From assembly GCA_904419035.1 (NCBI GenBank), contig CAJFQL010000028.1:1-31271 (forward strand): 31,271 bases of DNA. The letters are read 5' to 3'. The notes below the pieces were generated by a model. It worked only from the letters and a program-made list of their open reading frames with translations. It did not search any database and was not told the origin of the DNA. The position numbers were made by a program, and so were the translations under genes. Below, one piece after another: positions 7,230 to 14,999 of the stretch. The stretch's first letter is position 1, and each line of letters starts with the position of its first letter. Source of the stretch: Heritagella caecorum. Its GTDB lineage: Bacteria > Bacillota > Clostridia > Oscillospirales > Acutalibacteraceae.

Positions 7230-9449
7230 ATGCCTACTATGAAAGATGTGGCCAAACTGGCTGGGGTTTCCCACGGCACCGTTTCAAATGTGATCAACGG
7301 GGTCAAAACCGTCAACCACGATACGGTCATACGTGTGGAACAAGCCATGAAACAGCTGGGGTACCGCCCCGACGCCAAAGCCCGCAGCCTGCGCCAGAAA
7401 AAGACTAATACGATTGGGGTTGTCCTGCCCAATTTGGTGGATAACCTGTATTCGCGCTTTTATACCGGCGCCGAAGAAAAATTGCGCGGCACCGGTTACA
7501 GCCTGACTTTATGCCTGACAGACGACTGCCCCGAAAACGAATTGGCCGCTTTGCGGCGGCTGCAACAGCAGCGGGTCGAAGCCATCGTGCTAATCAGCTG
7601 CCAACCCGACCAGAAAGAAGTGTTTGATGACCTGGCGGTTACCGGTATTCCGGTGGTTTTTGTGCAGCGCAAACCACGCGCACTTTCCCACCCCGTGTTT
7701 GTAGGTACCGATCTTTCTGAATCCATCTACCGGGCGGCTTCTTCTCTTTTACCCCATACCCCCGGCCGGTTGTGCCTGCTGACCGGCAATCCGGCTTTTT
7801 CCTGTGAAGAGGATGCGGTCCGGGGCTTTCAACAAGCCCTGACCGAAGCCCAGCGCCTCTGGCAAAAAGCAGACCTTCACCACGCGGATCATAATAAGGA
7901 AAGCGCGTTTCGGGCCGCCATGTGGTGGCTGCAAAGCGCTCAGCGGCCCGCCGTTATCTTCACTACCTGCGGCGAACATGCCAAAGGGGTACTGGCGGCC
8001 ATCGAAATGTTTCAGGACCCAGCTTCGCCCAAAACCATGGTTGTTTCGGTGGAAAACGAAAGCTGGATACAGCGGGCTGTGCCGTCCTACATCCACAAAA
8101 TTCCCCAGGATTTTCTGCGGTTAGGGACCCTGGCCGCCCAAAAAGCGCAGGAACTGGCCGAGGGAACGGCTTCTGCTGTCGGGAACACTTCCCTGCTGCC
8201 CAGCCCCGACCCATTTTCCCCCCGTTTTTCTCCGTCTTCCGCTGCCTCTATGTCCCACAGCCCTCTGCGCCTGGCCCTGTTGGAAGGTGCCGCTTCCTAC
8301 GCGCTACAGTTGATGCTGCCCCGGTTTACCGGTCAAACCGGTGTAGAAACCGAAACCGATATTCTCTCCTATGCCGACATGCAGCAGTTTGCCCGCACCC
8401 CTTCCCTGTGCCGGCAATATGACCTTTTGCAAACCAACGTCCTGTGGTTCCACCCCCTGGCCGAAGCCGGAGTTTTCTTACCGCTGGGGGACAAACTCTG
8501 TGGCAGAGAAACCGCCTTCTCTGCACCACTATTACAGCGCTACGGCCTGCACAATGGCACGCTATACGCACTGCCTTATATGCTGGACGCCCAGCTGCTG
8601 TTTTACCGCAAAGACTTATTTGAGGATATTCGCTGGCAGCGCCTGTTTTTTGAACAAACCCGGCAAGACCTGCGCCTGCCGCAAAGCTGGGAGGAATATA
8701 CTCAGGTGGCCGCCTTCTTTACCCGCTCGCTGAACCCGGAATCCCCCGTTCCCTACGGCACCACTATGGGCGGCTGTCCATTTTATGCTGTTTACGGTTT
8801 TTTGCCTTATTTGTGGGAAAAAGGCGGTACCCTGTTTTCCCCGGCCGGATCATCCCTTTCCCCCGATCCGAAAGCCATCGCCGCGTTGGAACAGTACGGC
8901 CGTACGTTCGCCTGTGCCGACCCGAATGCCCTGCAGTGGGGCTGGGCCGAACAAACCACCCAGTTTGCCGCCGGAAACGCCGCCATGATGATTCTGTACC
9001 AGGCGCACTACCGGGATTACCTCAGCCGCGAAACCATATCCACCGACGGCCACATTGGGGTTGCCCCCCTGCCCGGCGGGCAATCGGTGCCCGGCGGATG
9101 GTCGCTGGCGGTTCCCACCGGATGCGACAGCCCCTTTGACGCCGCCTTGCTTCTTCGGTGGCTTGTTTCCCCCGAAAACGCCATTCCATACAACGTCCTG
9201 GGTGGCTCCCTACCCACTGAAGCTGCGCTTACTTCCGTGGAATTGCAAAAGGCTTTTCCCTGGTTTTCCTGTGCGTATGAAAGTCTGCCACAAAAGCAAA
9301 GTCTGCTACCCGAAAATTTGCCGCTGTCCGTCCCCGATTTTGAATCCATTTTGGGGGACCAGCTGCAACGGTTCCTGAAAAAAGAGTGTTCCGCTCAACA
9401 GGCTTTGTCCGCAGCTATGACCCTTTTCCGCACGCATTCTTTGACATAA
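7230..9449 (+). CDS. LacI-family regulator fused to a complete extracellular-type solute-binding-protein domain
   Basis: This 739-residue protein has two full halves. Residues 1-56 are a LacI helix-turn-helix (MKDVAKLAGVSHGTVSNVING) with the hinge YRPDAKARSLR. Residues 61-320 are the usual sugar-binding core of LacI proteins (NTIGVVLPN and onward). A Ser/Pro-rich linker (about 321-344) leads to residues 345-735, which resemble SBP_bac_1 binding proteins of ABC sugar importers: LYALPYMLDAQLLFYRKDLF, LPQSWEEYTQ, AAGNAAMMILYQ, and APLPGG followed by GGWSLAVP. There is no signal peptide, so the binding domain must act in the cytoplasm, presumably as a second effector sensor. LacI proteins are normally about 330-350 residues. 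It faces the GH127 operon and probably represses it through 7024-7041. ATG 7230 follows a modest AGAAGG site. Confidence 0.9.
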   Translation: MPTMKDVAKLAGVSHGTVSNVINGVKTVNHDTVIRVEQAMKQLGYRPDAKARSLRQKKTNTIGVVLPNLVDNLYSRFYTGAEEKLRGTGYSLTLCLTDDCPENELAALRRLQQQRVEAIVLISCQPDQKEVFDDLAVTGIPVVFVQRKPRALSHPVFVGTDLSESIYRAASSLLPHTPGRLCLLTGNPAFSCEEDAVRGFQQALTEAQRLWQKADLHHADHNKESAFRAAMWWLQSAQRPAVIFTTCGEHAKGVLAAIEMFQDPASPKTMVVSVENESWIQRAVPSYIHKIPQDFLRLGTLAAQKAQELAEGTASAVGNTSLLPSPDPFSPRFSPSSAASMSHSPLRLALLEGAASYALQLMLPRFTGQTGVETETDILSYADMQQFARTPSLCRQYDLLQTNVLWFHPLAEAGVFLPLGDKLCGRETAFSAPLLQRYGLHNGTLYALPYMLDAQLLFYRKDLFEDIRWQRLFFEQTRQDLRLPQSWEEYTQVAAFFTRSLNPESPVPYGTTMGGCPFYAVYGFLPYLWEKGGTLFSPAGSSLSPDPKAIAALEQYGRTFACADPNALQWGWAEQTTQFAAGNAAMMILYQAHYRDYLSRETISTDGHIGVAPLPGGQSVPGGWSLAVPTGCDSPFDAALLLRWLVSPENAIPYNVLGGSLPTEAALTSVELQKAFPWFSCAYESLPQKQSLLPENLPLSVPDFESILGDQLQRFLKKECSAQQALSAAMTLFRTHSLT

Positions 9450-9462
9450 CCCTAATCGGCTA

Positions 9463-9495
9463 AAAAACCGCCTCCAAAAGGAGGCGGTTTTTTTA
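9463..9495 (+). terminator. terminator of the LacI fusion gene
   Basis: AAAACCGCCTCC and GGAGGCGGTTTT pair perfectly around AAAA and are followed by a T-run. Confidence 0.9.
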
Positions 9496-9506
9496 TTGTT
9501 TCAGGA

Positions 9507-9535
9507 TTGACACCACCTTTTTTGTGTGGCATTAT
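9507..9535 (+). promoter_or_regulatory. promoter of the methyltransferase/GNAT/DUF3795 operon
   Basis: A perfect TTGACA (9507-9512), a 17-base spacer and CATTAT (9530-9535). Just downstream, at 9549-9562, CGAACATACTTTCG differs by one base from the arms of the Firmicute LexA box CGAAC-N4-GTTCG. That site is weak evidence only. Confidence 0.6.
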
Positions 9536-9619
9536 AAAAAGAGAAAAGCGAACATACTTTCGTATATTTGGTAGATTTCAGCTTTTATATAGGCTTTTTT
9601 AGAAAAGGAGTTTTCCCCT

Positions 9620-10351
9620 ATGAAAAATGAATACGATCGCGATGACTTTTTCCATGAATACGCACAGATGCCCCGCAGCCGCCAAGGACTCGAAGCCGCT
9701 GGCGAATGGCATCAACTACAGCCGCTTTTTCCCTCACTGCAAGGAAAACGTGTGTTGGATCTCGGGTGCGGGTATGGGTGGCACTGCCGGTACGCTGCCG
9801 AGCAGGGCGCTGCGCAGGTTCTGGGTCTTGACCTAAGCGAAAACATGCTGGCACAAGCTAAAAAAATGGGGGTCCCTTCTACAGTCTCCTACCGTCTATG
9901 CGGCATTGAAACTTACGAATATCCCGAAAACACCTGGGATGTCGTTCTTTCCAACCTGGCTCTTCATTATATAGAAGACCTATCGGAAGTATACCGTCAC
10001 GTTTTCCGTACGCTAACCCCTGGGGGCATTTTTCTTTTTAATATTGAACACCCGGTGTTCACCGCCGGTGTCTCTCAGGATTGGATTTACGATCATGACG
10101 GCACACCTCTTTACTGGCCTGTTGACCGCTACTTTTTCCCCGGTGAACGTGTGACCCGGTTTTTAAACTGCGATGTTTCCAAACAGCACCACACCCTTAC
10201 CCAAATTCTCATGGGACTTTTGGAAAACGGATTTACCCTAGAAGCCGTCGAAGAAGCTCAACCGCCCGCCTCTATGATGAATCTGCCCGGTATGCAGGAT
10301 GAACTGCGCCGGCCCATGATGCTATTAGTAAAAGTCCGGGTGAAAAAATAA
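9620..10351 (+). CDS. class I SAM-dependent methyltransferase
   Basis: This 243-residue cytoplasmic protein has the Rossmann-type methyltransferase core. Motif I is VLDLGCGYGWH (about residues 45-55), the acidic end of strand 2 is LGLDLSENML (about 70-79), and VVLSNLALHYI (about 112-122) and LTPGGIFLFNIEHP follow. This matches the Methyltransf_11/25 group, which methylate small molecules, but the substrate is not readable. The N-terminal EYDRDDFFHEYAQMPRS and the later YDHDGTPLYWPVDRYF are typical of the many such proteins in Firmicutes. The start follows AAAAGGAG. It is the first gene of a three-gene rightward set. Confidence 0.85.
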   Translation: MKNEYDRDDFFHEYAQMPRSRQGLEAAGEWHQLQPLFPSLQGKRVLDLGCGYGWHCRYAAEQGAAQVLGLDLSENMLAQAKKMGVPSTVSYRLCGIETYEYPENTWDVVLSNLALHYIEDLSEVYRHVFRTLTPGGIFLFNIEHPVFTAGVSQDWIYDHDGTPLYWPVDRYFFPGERVTRFLNCDVSKQHHTLTQILMGLLENGFTLEAVEEAQPPASMMNLPGMQDELRRPMMLLVKVRVKK

Positions 10352-10387
10352 GAAAAATATGCTCTCACGAAAGCAGGGGGGAATTCT

Positions 10388-10969
10388 ATGCAAATTCCAG
10401 TTTCTCTTTTCTCGATGCCGTCCGGCGAAATACTCACCCTGCGCAGCGCCCATCCCGATGGCGCCGCTTCGCTGCTCAGCCACCAACAGCTTATTTCCGG
10501 CGAAACGCACTTCTTGGCGCGGTATCCGGAAGAGTGTACCGGCACGCTAGCGGCCATGCAGGAACGACTTCATCTTTTGGAACAACACCCGTGTTCATTT
10601 ACCGTTACGGCTTTTTGTGGGGATCAGGCCGTGGGCAATCTGGAAGTGACACCGGTGCGTCCCCATATGAAATACCGGCACCGGGCCCAGCTGGGCCTCT
10701 TTATTCAGCGGGCCTATTGGGGGGCCGGGCTGGGCCGCCGGATGCTGACACTGGCTATCGGGCAAGCCCGAAAAAATGGCTTTGAATAGCTGGAACTGGG
10801 AGTTTTCTCCGATAACGCCCGGGCCATTCATCTGTACGAATCCTGTGGGTTTCATGCTTGGGGCACCCAGCCCCGGGCGTTCAAATTAAAAGACGGCACC
10901 TATCGGGATGAAATTATGATGGTCCGTTTTTTTGACGAATCTGCGTGTGAAGAGGAGGAACGAACATGA
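10388..10969 (+). pseudogene. GNAT-family N-acetyltransferase gene with an in-frame UAG
   Basis: The frame gives 193 residues interrupted once by TAG at codon 134 (10787-10789). The N-terminal part holds the GNAT acetyl-CoA loop region (LGLFIQRAYWGAGLGRRML, about residues 102-120). Directly after the stop, in the same frame, come LELGVFSDNARAIHLYESCGF and the last strand, the normal C-terminal half of the fold. Truncation at codon 133 would remove half of the acetyl-CoA site, so the product should be inactive. Relatives usually have a polar residue at the stopped position, and CAG or AAG to TAG is a single change. The end overlaps the next gene as ATGA, so the reading frame has not decayed further. 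A sequencing error or very recent loss is likely. Confidence 0.8.
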
Positions 10970-11340
10970 AACGCGAACGGGGCATCGCCCGCTGTGGGCT
11001 CGCCTGCTGCCTGTGCTCCGAAAATGACTCGTGCGGCGGTTGCCAATCCGAAGGCTGTCCCGACAAAGATACATGCCAAAACCTTGCCTGTTCCCGGCAA
11101 AAGGGAATCGGGCACTGCTATGAATGCCCCACCTTGTGCCATAACGGGCTGTTATCTAAGGTTAAACCGTATGCGTTTACGCTTTTTTGCCGGGAGTATG
11201 GCGAAGAAGCTTTGCTCGATTGTCTGGAACGAAACGAAAAGCGGGGCGTTGTATATCATCGTTCCGGCATCACCGGGGATTATGATGACTTTAATAGTGC
11301 GGAAGACCTCATAAACTTTATCCGCACGGGCCGCCGGTAA
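10966..11340 (+). CDS. Cys-rich DUF3795 protein
   Basis: This 124-residue protein has 13 cysteines in its first 70 residues, in patterns such as CGLACCLCSENDSCGGC and CYECPTLC, followed by a helical C-terminal part (FCREYGEEALLDCLERNEKRG). It matches DUF3795, a small, probably metal-binding family of unknown function. The ATG overlaps the TGA of the GNAT frame, and the sequence GAGGAGG just upstream, inside that frame, serves as its ribosome binding site. It is thus translationally linked to the broken gene but can start on its own. Confidence 0.8.
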   Translation: MKRERGIARCGLACCLCSENDSCGGCQSEGCPDKDTCQNLACSRQKGIGHCYECPTLCHNGLLSKVKPYAFTLFCREYGEEALLDCLERNEKRGVVYHRSGITGDYDDFNSAEDLINFIRTGRR

Positions 11341-11366
11341 AACGGGCCGCGTACACCATAATAAAC

Positions 11367-11405
11367 AAAGACTCCGCACCACGGTTTTCGTGTTACGGAG
11401 TCTTT
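11367..11405. terminator. bidirectional terminator between converging genes
   Basis: AAAGACTCCG and CGGAGTCTTT form a 10-bp perfect stem with a nested CACG/CGTG hairpin. It serves the rightward DUF3795 transcript and the leftward lipoprotein transcript. Confidence 0.8.
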
Positions 11406-11413
11406 CTGAGCCA

Positions 11414-12616
11414 TCAGGAGAAGTTCAGTTCTTCCAATGGGACGTAGTATAACCTGGGTTCCAGAGTTTCCCCGGTATCCGGATCTTCGTACCCCATATA
11501 AAAGAGAAGGTTCCCCCGGGTATCCCGGGATAGATTGTGGATCGCGTATCGTTCGTCGGCCGCTACTTTAAAAGAAGCTTCCCTGAAGTTTCCTGTATCC
11601 CCGTCGAGCCAATAGATCTTGTTATCCGGTGCGAAGGCTTCATAAAAAATAATGCTGTCACTGTTTTTCACGGCTTCATAGGCGGCGCCCCAGGTGCCGG
11701 GCAAGGCCGTCTCCGTCATGGAAGTGATGCTGCCGTTTTCGATTTTTCCTAAGAACCGTGTAATACTAAAATTCTCATAGTAAAATAGTGGGCCGCTCAC
11801 CCAAAAAGCAGAAACGCCTTGCCGGCGTTCATTTTCCCGATCGTCTGGATCCAGATCCGCCCTTTCGGATGTGATGGAGGAAAGATCGACAGATTCCAAT
11901 AAGGTCATGTCCGCTGTGTAGCGATCCAGATAGAGCGACGTGCGCTGTTCGTTATCGATCTTCAGCCGCAAGCATACAAGGGTATCGTCATCACTTGTGA
12001 TTTGGCGTATGGTTTCCCCTGTCCCGGCCGCGTCATCAAACTCGAATCGTTTTAGAACCTGCCGCGCACCGCTCACGGTGTCATAGGCGATTATGTCGCA
12101 CCTGTTATTCAGAATCTGCACGATATATAGCGTATCGCCAAAACTCGTCATGGAATTATACATAAACGCGCCTTTTTCGGAAAACACCACCGACATGCCG
12201 TTGCTCTCCAGATCGATCTTATAGAGATGAAGCGTACTTTCTTTTTGATCCTCTTCCTGGGTGGTAATGAACATATACAGCGTATTCCCGATCACTGTCG
12301 TATTGTATTTTGATTCATAGACCCAGTTTTCGATGGTGCCGATTTTCACACTCCGGTTTGTGGCAAAATCGTACCGGTAATAATCCATGTCGGTGATCTC
12401 TTGGGATGTTGCCTGCGGCAGATGGTTATAAATGATACTGTCATCCGTTTGAATCAAAATCCCATAACTGTCGATTTCCCCGATTTTATGTTCATCGGCG
12501 TCATAGATCCCATAGTGCGTATTGCGAATGGAAAAACTCTCCCGGTCCATGCCGGTGGAACATCCTCCCAGGAGGAATAATAGAAGCGAAAGAGCCGCAC
12601 ACCCAATTTTTTTCAT
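11414..12616 (-). CDS. lipoprotein with propeller-like repeats, function unknown
   Basis: This 400-residue protein starts with a lipoprotein signal (FLLGGC, lipidated Cys19) and should sit on the outer face of the membrane. The rest lacks enzyme motifs and reads as repeated strands of the type LYxxxID, DTLYIVQ, IIAYDTVSGARQ, NKIYWLDGDTGN and PRLYYVPLEEL. This resembles the blades of a beta-propeller, similar to DUF5050-type proteins. The function is not known. I chose the ATG at 12616, not the TTG two codons before, because AAAGGGG lies at a suitable distance. Upstream is an apparent attenuator with a translated leader, so its expression is probably controlled by ribosome behaviour on the leader. 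Confidence 0.7.
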   Translation of the reverse strand: MKKIGCAALSLLLFLLGGCSTGMDRESFSIRNTHYGIYDADEHKIGEIDSYGILIQTDDSIIYNHLPQATSQEITDMDYYRYDFATNRSVKIGTIENWVYESKYNTTVIGNTLYMFITTQEEDQKESTLHLYKIDLESNGMSVVFSEKGAFMYNSMTSFGDTLYIVQILNNRCDIIAYDTVSGARQVLKRFEFDDAAGTGETIRQITSDDDTLVCLRLKIDNEQRTSLYLDRYTADMTLLESVDLSSITSERADLDPDDRENERRQGVSAFWVSGPLFYYENFSITRFLGKIENGSITSMTETALPGTWGAAYEAVKNSDSIIFYEAFAPDNKIYWLDGDTGNFREASFKVAADERYAIHNLSRDTRGNLLFYMGYEDPDTGETLEPRLYYVPLEELNFS

Positions 12617-12640
12617 GATCAAGCATCCCCTTTCTTATAT

Positions 12641-12682
12641 AAAAGAAAAGCGCACAAACTACTAGACATGTAGCTTATGCGC
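12641..12682 (-). terminator. leader terminator of the lipoprotein gene
   Basis: On the minus strand GCGCATAAGCTAC and GTAGTTTGTGCGC pair over 13 positions with two G-U wobbles, then TTTTCTTTT follows. The wobbles become A-C mismatches on the other strand, so this is a minus-strand RNA structure. It lies 25 bases before the lipoprotein start codon, between it and the promoter. Confidence 0.75.
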
Positions 12683-12785
12683 GAAAGAGGCTGATTTTCA
12701 AAGGGAACCTCCCCTTATAAAAAGCCGGTGATTGTTCGCATCGCCATAAGCTACCAAGATGTAACACCCTGTTATGCACGACCAT
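12675..12785 (-). CDS. leader peptide ORF (36 codons) in the attenuator
   Basis: An ATG at 12785 follows AAGGCGGTGATC, which matches the 16S anti-Shine-Dalgarno complement at 11 of 12 positions. The frame encodes 36 residues, from MVVHNRVLHL to KISLFRA, and its TAA (12677-12675) lies inside the 5' arm of the terminator. A second start, TTG at 12701, follows GGGGAGG by 6 bases in the same frame and would give the 8-residue peptide MKISLFRA. Ribosomes reaching or stalling near the stop would open the terminator. Translation is inferred from these signals only. Confidence 0.55.
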   Translation of the reverse strand: MVVHNRVLHLGSLWRCEQSPAFYKGRFPLKISLFRA

Positions 12786-12808
12786 GTAGATCACCGCCTT
12801 TTTGTTTT

Positions 12809-12814
12809 ATTGTA
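12809..12814 (-). promoter_or_regulatory. extended -10 promoter of the attenuator and lipoprotein gene
   Basis: The minus strand reads TGTTACAAT, a TGN extended -10 with TACAAT at 12814-12809. The -35 (TTTATT, 17 bases upstream) is weak. Transcription would begin near 12802, at the base of the first leader hairpin and just before the leader's ribosome binding site. Confidence 0.55.
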
Positions 12815-12870
12815 ACATGAGATAGTAGAAAAATAAATAGCTTTCTAAAAATTTAAAACAAAAATTTTAA

Positions 12871-12898
12871 TTGAAAAAGCATTTTTTTATCGTAAGAT
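12871..12898 (+). promoter_or_regulatory. promoter of the Y-family polymerase operon
   Basis: TTGAAA (12871-12876), a 16-base spacer and TAAGAT (12893-12898), followed by AAGGAGG and the ATG at 12919. No LexA-type box was found here. Confidence 0.5.
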
Positions 12899-12918
12899 AT
12901 AGAAAGGAGGTACCGGAA

Positions 12919-14442
12919 ATGTCTTCCTTCACCTACCTAGCCATCGATTTAAAATCTTTTTATGCTTCGGTGGAATGCGTCGAACGGGGGCTTGACCCCA
13001 TGACCACCAACCTGGTAGTGGCGGACAAAAGCCGCACGGAAAAGACCATCTGCCTGGCTGTTTCCCCTTCCTTAAAAGCCTATGGGATTCCCGGCCGGGC
13101 CCGGCTTTTCGAGGTGCAGCAGAAAGTGGCCGCCATCAACCGCGACCGTCTGCAAAAAGCGCCCGGGCACCGGTTTACCGGCGCTTCCTTTCACGATCCT
13201 TCCGTGAAACTTCTGCCGGGCCTGGCGTTAGATTACGTAGTAGCGCCGCCGCAAATGGCCCGGTACATGGCAATCAGCGCCCAAATTTATCAACGGTATC
13301 TCCATTATGTGGCCCCCGAGGACATCCATGTGTATTCCATCGACGAAGTGTTTATGGACATCACCCGGTATTTGCCCCTGTATGGCCTGACCCCCAGGCA
13401 ACTGGCCCGCCGCATCCTACTGGACGTCTATCAGCACACCGGCATTACGGCCACCGCCGGCATTGGTACCAACTTGTACCTGTGCAAAGTGGCCATGGAT
13501 ATTGGCGCCAAACACATCTTGCCCGACGAAAACGGGGTGCGTATCGCAGAGCTGGATGAAGATACTTACCGGCGCACACTGTGGACGCACCGCCCACTGA
13601 CGGATTTTTGGCGGGTGGGACGGGGATACGCCAAAAAGCTGGAAGAAAACGGGCTCTATACCATGGGGGACATTGCCCGCTGCTCCGTGGGCCGCCGCCG
13701 GGATTATTACAATGAAGATTTTCTGTTCCGCCTGTTCGGGGTCAACGCCGAACTGCTCATCGACCACGCCTGGGGGCGGGAACCGTGCACCATGGCGGAT
13801 ATTAAAGCCTATAAACCGGAACACAACAGCCTGGGGGCCGGGCAGGTGCTATCCTGTCCGTACCCATACGAAAAAGCCCGCCTGGTCATGCGGGAAATGG
13901 CCGACCAACTGGCGCTGGATTTGGTAGAAAAGGGCCTCGTAACCGATCAGGTGGTGCTCACCGTCGGGTATGACCGGGAAAATCTATCCGACCCCACCCG
14001 CCGCCGGGCCTACCGCGGCCCCATTACGACGGATTTTTACGGCCGCGCTGTCCCCCGGCACGCCCACGGCACCCGCCGCCTGCCGGAACCCACGGCTTCG
14101 TCCCGCAAAATTTTGCAGGCCTTTACCGAACTGTTTCAGCAAGTTGTCCATCCCGCCCTGCTGGTCCGCCGGTTAAACCTGACGGCTTGCCATGTCATCA
14201 CCGAAACCGATGCTGCCCGTCAGCCTTCCTTTGAACAAATGAGCCTGTTTGCCGACGAAACCGCCCGGCAAGCCCGGGAAGAAAAAGAACGGGCGGAGCT
14301 TTTGCGGGAACGGAACCGGCAGCAAGCGGTCTTATCCATTAAAAAGAAGTATGGCAAAAACGCGATATTAAAAGGCATGAATCTGCAAAATGGCGCCACG
14401 GCCCCCGAGCGCAACGGGCAGATCGGCGGCCATAAAGCCTAG
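12919..14442 (+). CDS. Y-family DNA polymerase (DinB/UmuC-like)
   Basis: This 507-residue protein copies past damaged DNA. It has the Y-family catalytic signatures: AIDLKSFYASVECVERG (metal-binding Asp10) and YSIDEVFMDIT (Asp142, Glu143), then the helix-hairpin region around LTDFWRVGRGYAKKLEENGLYTMGDIA. A sliding-clamp binding motif, QMSLF, lies at 440-444, and a charged tail with KKYGKNAILKGMNLQ follows. Its length exceeds DinB (about 350-400), as in UmuC-like members common in Clostridia. The ATG at 12919 is chosen because AAGGAGG lies 8 bases before it; the upstream TTG frame overlaps the promoter. Two small genes follow, spaced 17 and 12 bases apart, forming an operon. It ends with TAG. 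Confidence 0.9.
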   Translation: MSSFTYLAIDLKSFYASVECVERGLDPMTTNLVVADKSRTEKTICLAVSPSLKAYGIPGRARLFEVQQKVAAINRDRLQKAPGHRFTGASFHDPSVKLLPGLALDYVVAPPQMARYMAISAQIYQRYLHYVAPEDIHVYSIDEVFMDITRYLPLYGLTPRQLARRILLDVYQHTGITATAGIGTNLYLCKVAMDIGAKHILPDENGVRIAELDEDTYRRTLWTHRPLTDFWRVGRGYAKKLEENGLYTMGDIARCSVGRRRDYYNEDFLFRLFGVNAELLIDHAWGREPCTMADIKAYKPEHNSLGAGQVLSCPYPYEKARLVMREMADQLALDLVEKGLVTDQVVLTVGYDRENLSDPTRRRAYRGPITTDFYGRAVPRHAHGTRRLPEPTASSRKILQAFTELFQQVVHPALLVRRLNLTACHVITETDAARQPSFEQMSLFADETARQAREEKERAELLRERNRQQAVLSIKKKYGKNAILKGMNLQNGATAPERNGQIGGHKA

Positions 14443-14459
14443 AAGAAAAGGAGCATACA

Positions 14460-14987
14460 ATGACGCAATCCGTTATATTGACATCGCCCCACGAAGTAGC
14501 CACGTACCGCACACTTATCTGTGAAAATTTAGAAAAAAGCCGTCAACACCTCGCTTCCCTATGTGCCAGCGAGGACGGTTTTTCGCTTTTTCAACAGTTA
14601 AAATTTAAAAAAAAGGTGGTGGAACCTCTGTCGGGTCAACCTGAACATTTGTTAGAAGCCATAAACCAGAGCCAAACCTATCTGGTTTCACTGGCAGCCG
14701 TCTCGCTTCTTTTTCATCTTCATCCCGGGCATTCTTTCCGGCTAAATTGGGGGAATGTCCCTGGTTACGATATTCAATCGGACGATAATTCCATTATTGC
14801 CGAATGTTTTGTAGCCACCAGTTACCGTAGCAATCAAAAATTGCGCCGCGACCTTTTGCGCCTTTCCCAAAACACAACGGCTGCCTTCCGGTACGAATGT
14901 TTTTGTGATCGAACCTTTACCGACAAAAGCCGTATTTATTATGAAAAGCTATTTCCCATGGTTAAAATTCTGCCGCTTTCCCTATAA
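14460..14987 (+). CDS. unidentified protein between Y-family polymerase and YolD-like genes
   Basis: I do not recognise this 175-residue protein. It is cytoplasmic with no membrane segment. Residues about 93-135 read RLNWGNVPGYDIQSDDNS, then IIAECFVATSYRSNQKLRRDL. This recalls the core of PD-(D/E)XK nuclease folds (Asp104, Glu115, then a Lys in NQKL at 127), but the expected ExK lysine is replaced by Phe117, so activity by that route is doubtful. The start follows AAAGGAG. Its place inside the operon suggests a role in the lesion-bypass system, perhaps in regulating or delivering the polymerase; this is inference. Confidence 0.7.
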   Translation: MTQSVILTSPHEVATYRTLICENLEKSRQHLASLCASEDGFSLFQQLKFKKKVVEPLSGQPEHLLEAINQSQTYLVSLAAVSLLFHLHPGHSFRLNWGNVPGYDIQSDDNSIIAECFVATSYRSNQKLRRDLLRLSQNTTAAFRYECFCDRTFTDKSRIYYEKLFPMVKILPLSL

Positions 14988-14999
14988 GGAGGTTTTGCC

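Larger units (their letters stand above)
12641..12803 (-). promoter_or_regulatory. apparent transcription attenuator (antiterminator/terminator switch)
   Basis: Three minus-strand segments can pair in competing ways. GTAGCTTATG (12754-12745) is complementary over 10 bases to CATAAGCTAC (12679-12670), and that second segment is the 5' arm of the terminator at 12641-12682. Pairing of the first two would prevent the terminator. A third hairpin (12803-12790 with 12732-12719, 14 positions, one mismatch) buries the leader's ribosome binding site and spans the first segment. The layout matches leader-peptide attenuators, such as those of antibiotic-response genes, but the inducer is unknown. Confidence 0.6.

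Noticed and set aside
6516..10789. Genetic-code change or selenocysteine/pyrrolysine insertion to explain the in-frame UGA and UAG
   Set aside because: UGA ends several clear genes here (744, 18094, 18942, 22570) and UAG ends the Y-family polymerase at 14442. The interrupted positions are not those of Sec or Pyl enzymes, and no Pyl or Sec genes are in the window.
12719..12803. A riboswitch on the plus strand before the polymerase gene
   Set aside because: The key stem at 12641-12682 has G-U pairs on the minus strand that become A-C mismatches on the plus strand, and the polymerase promoter lies downstream of it.
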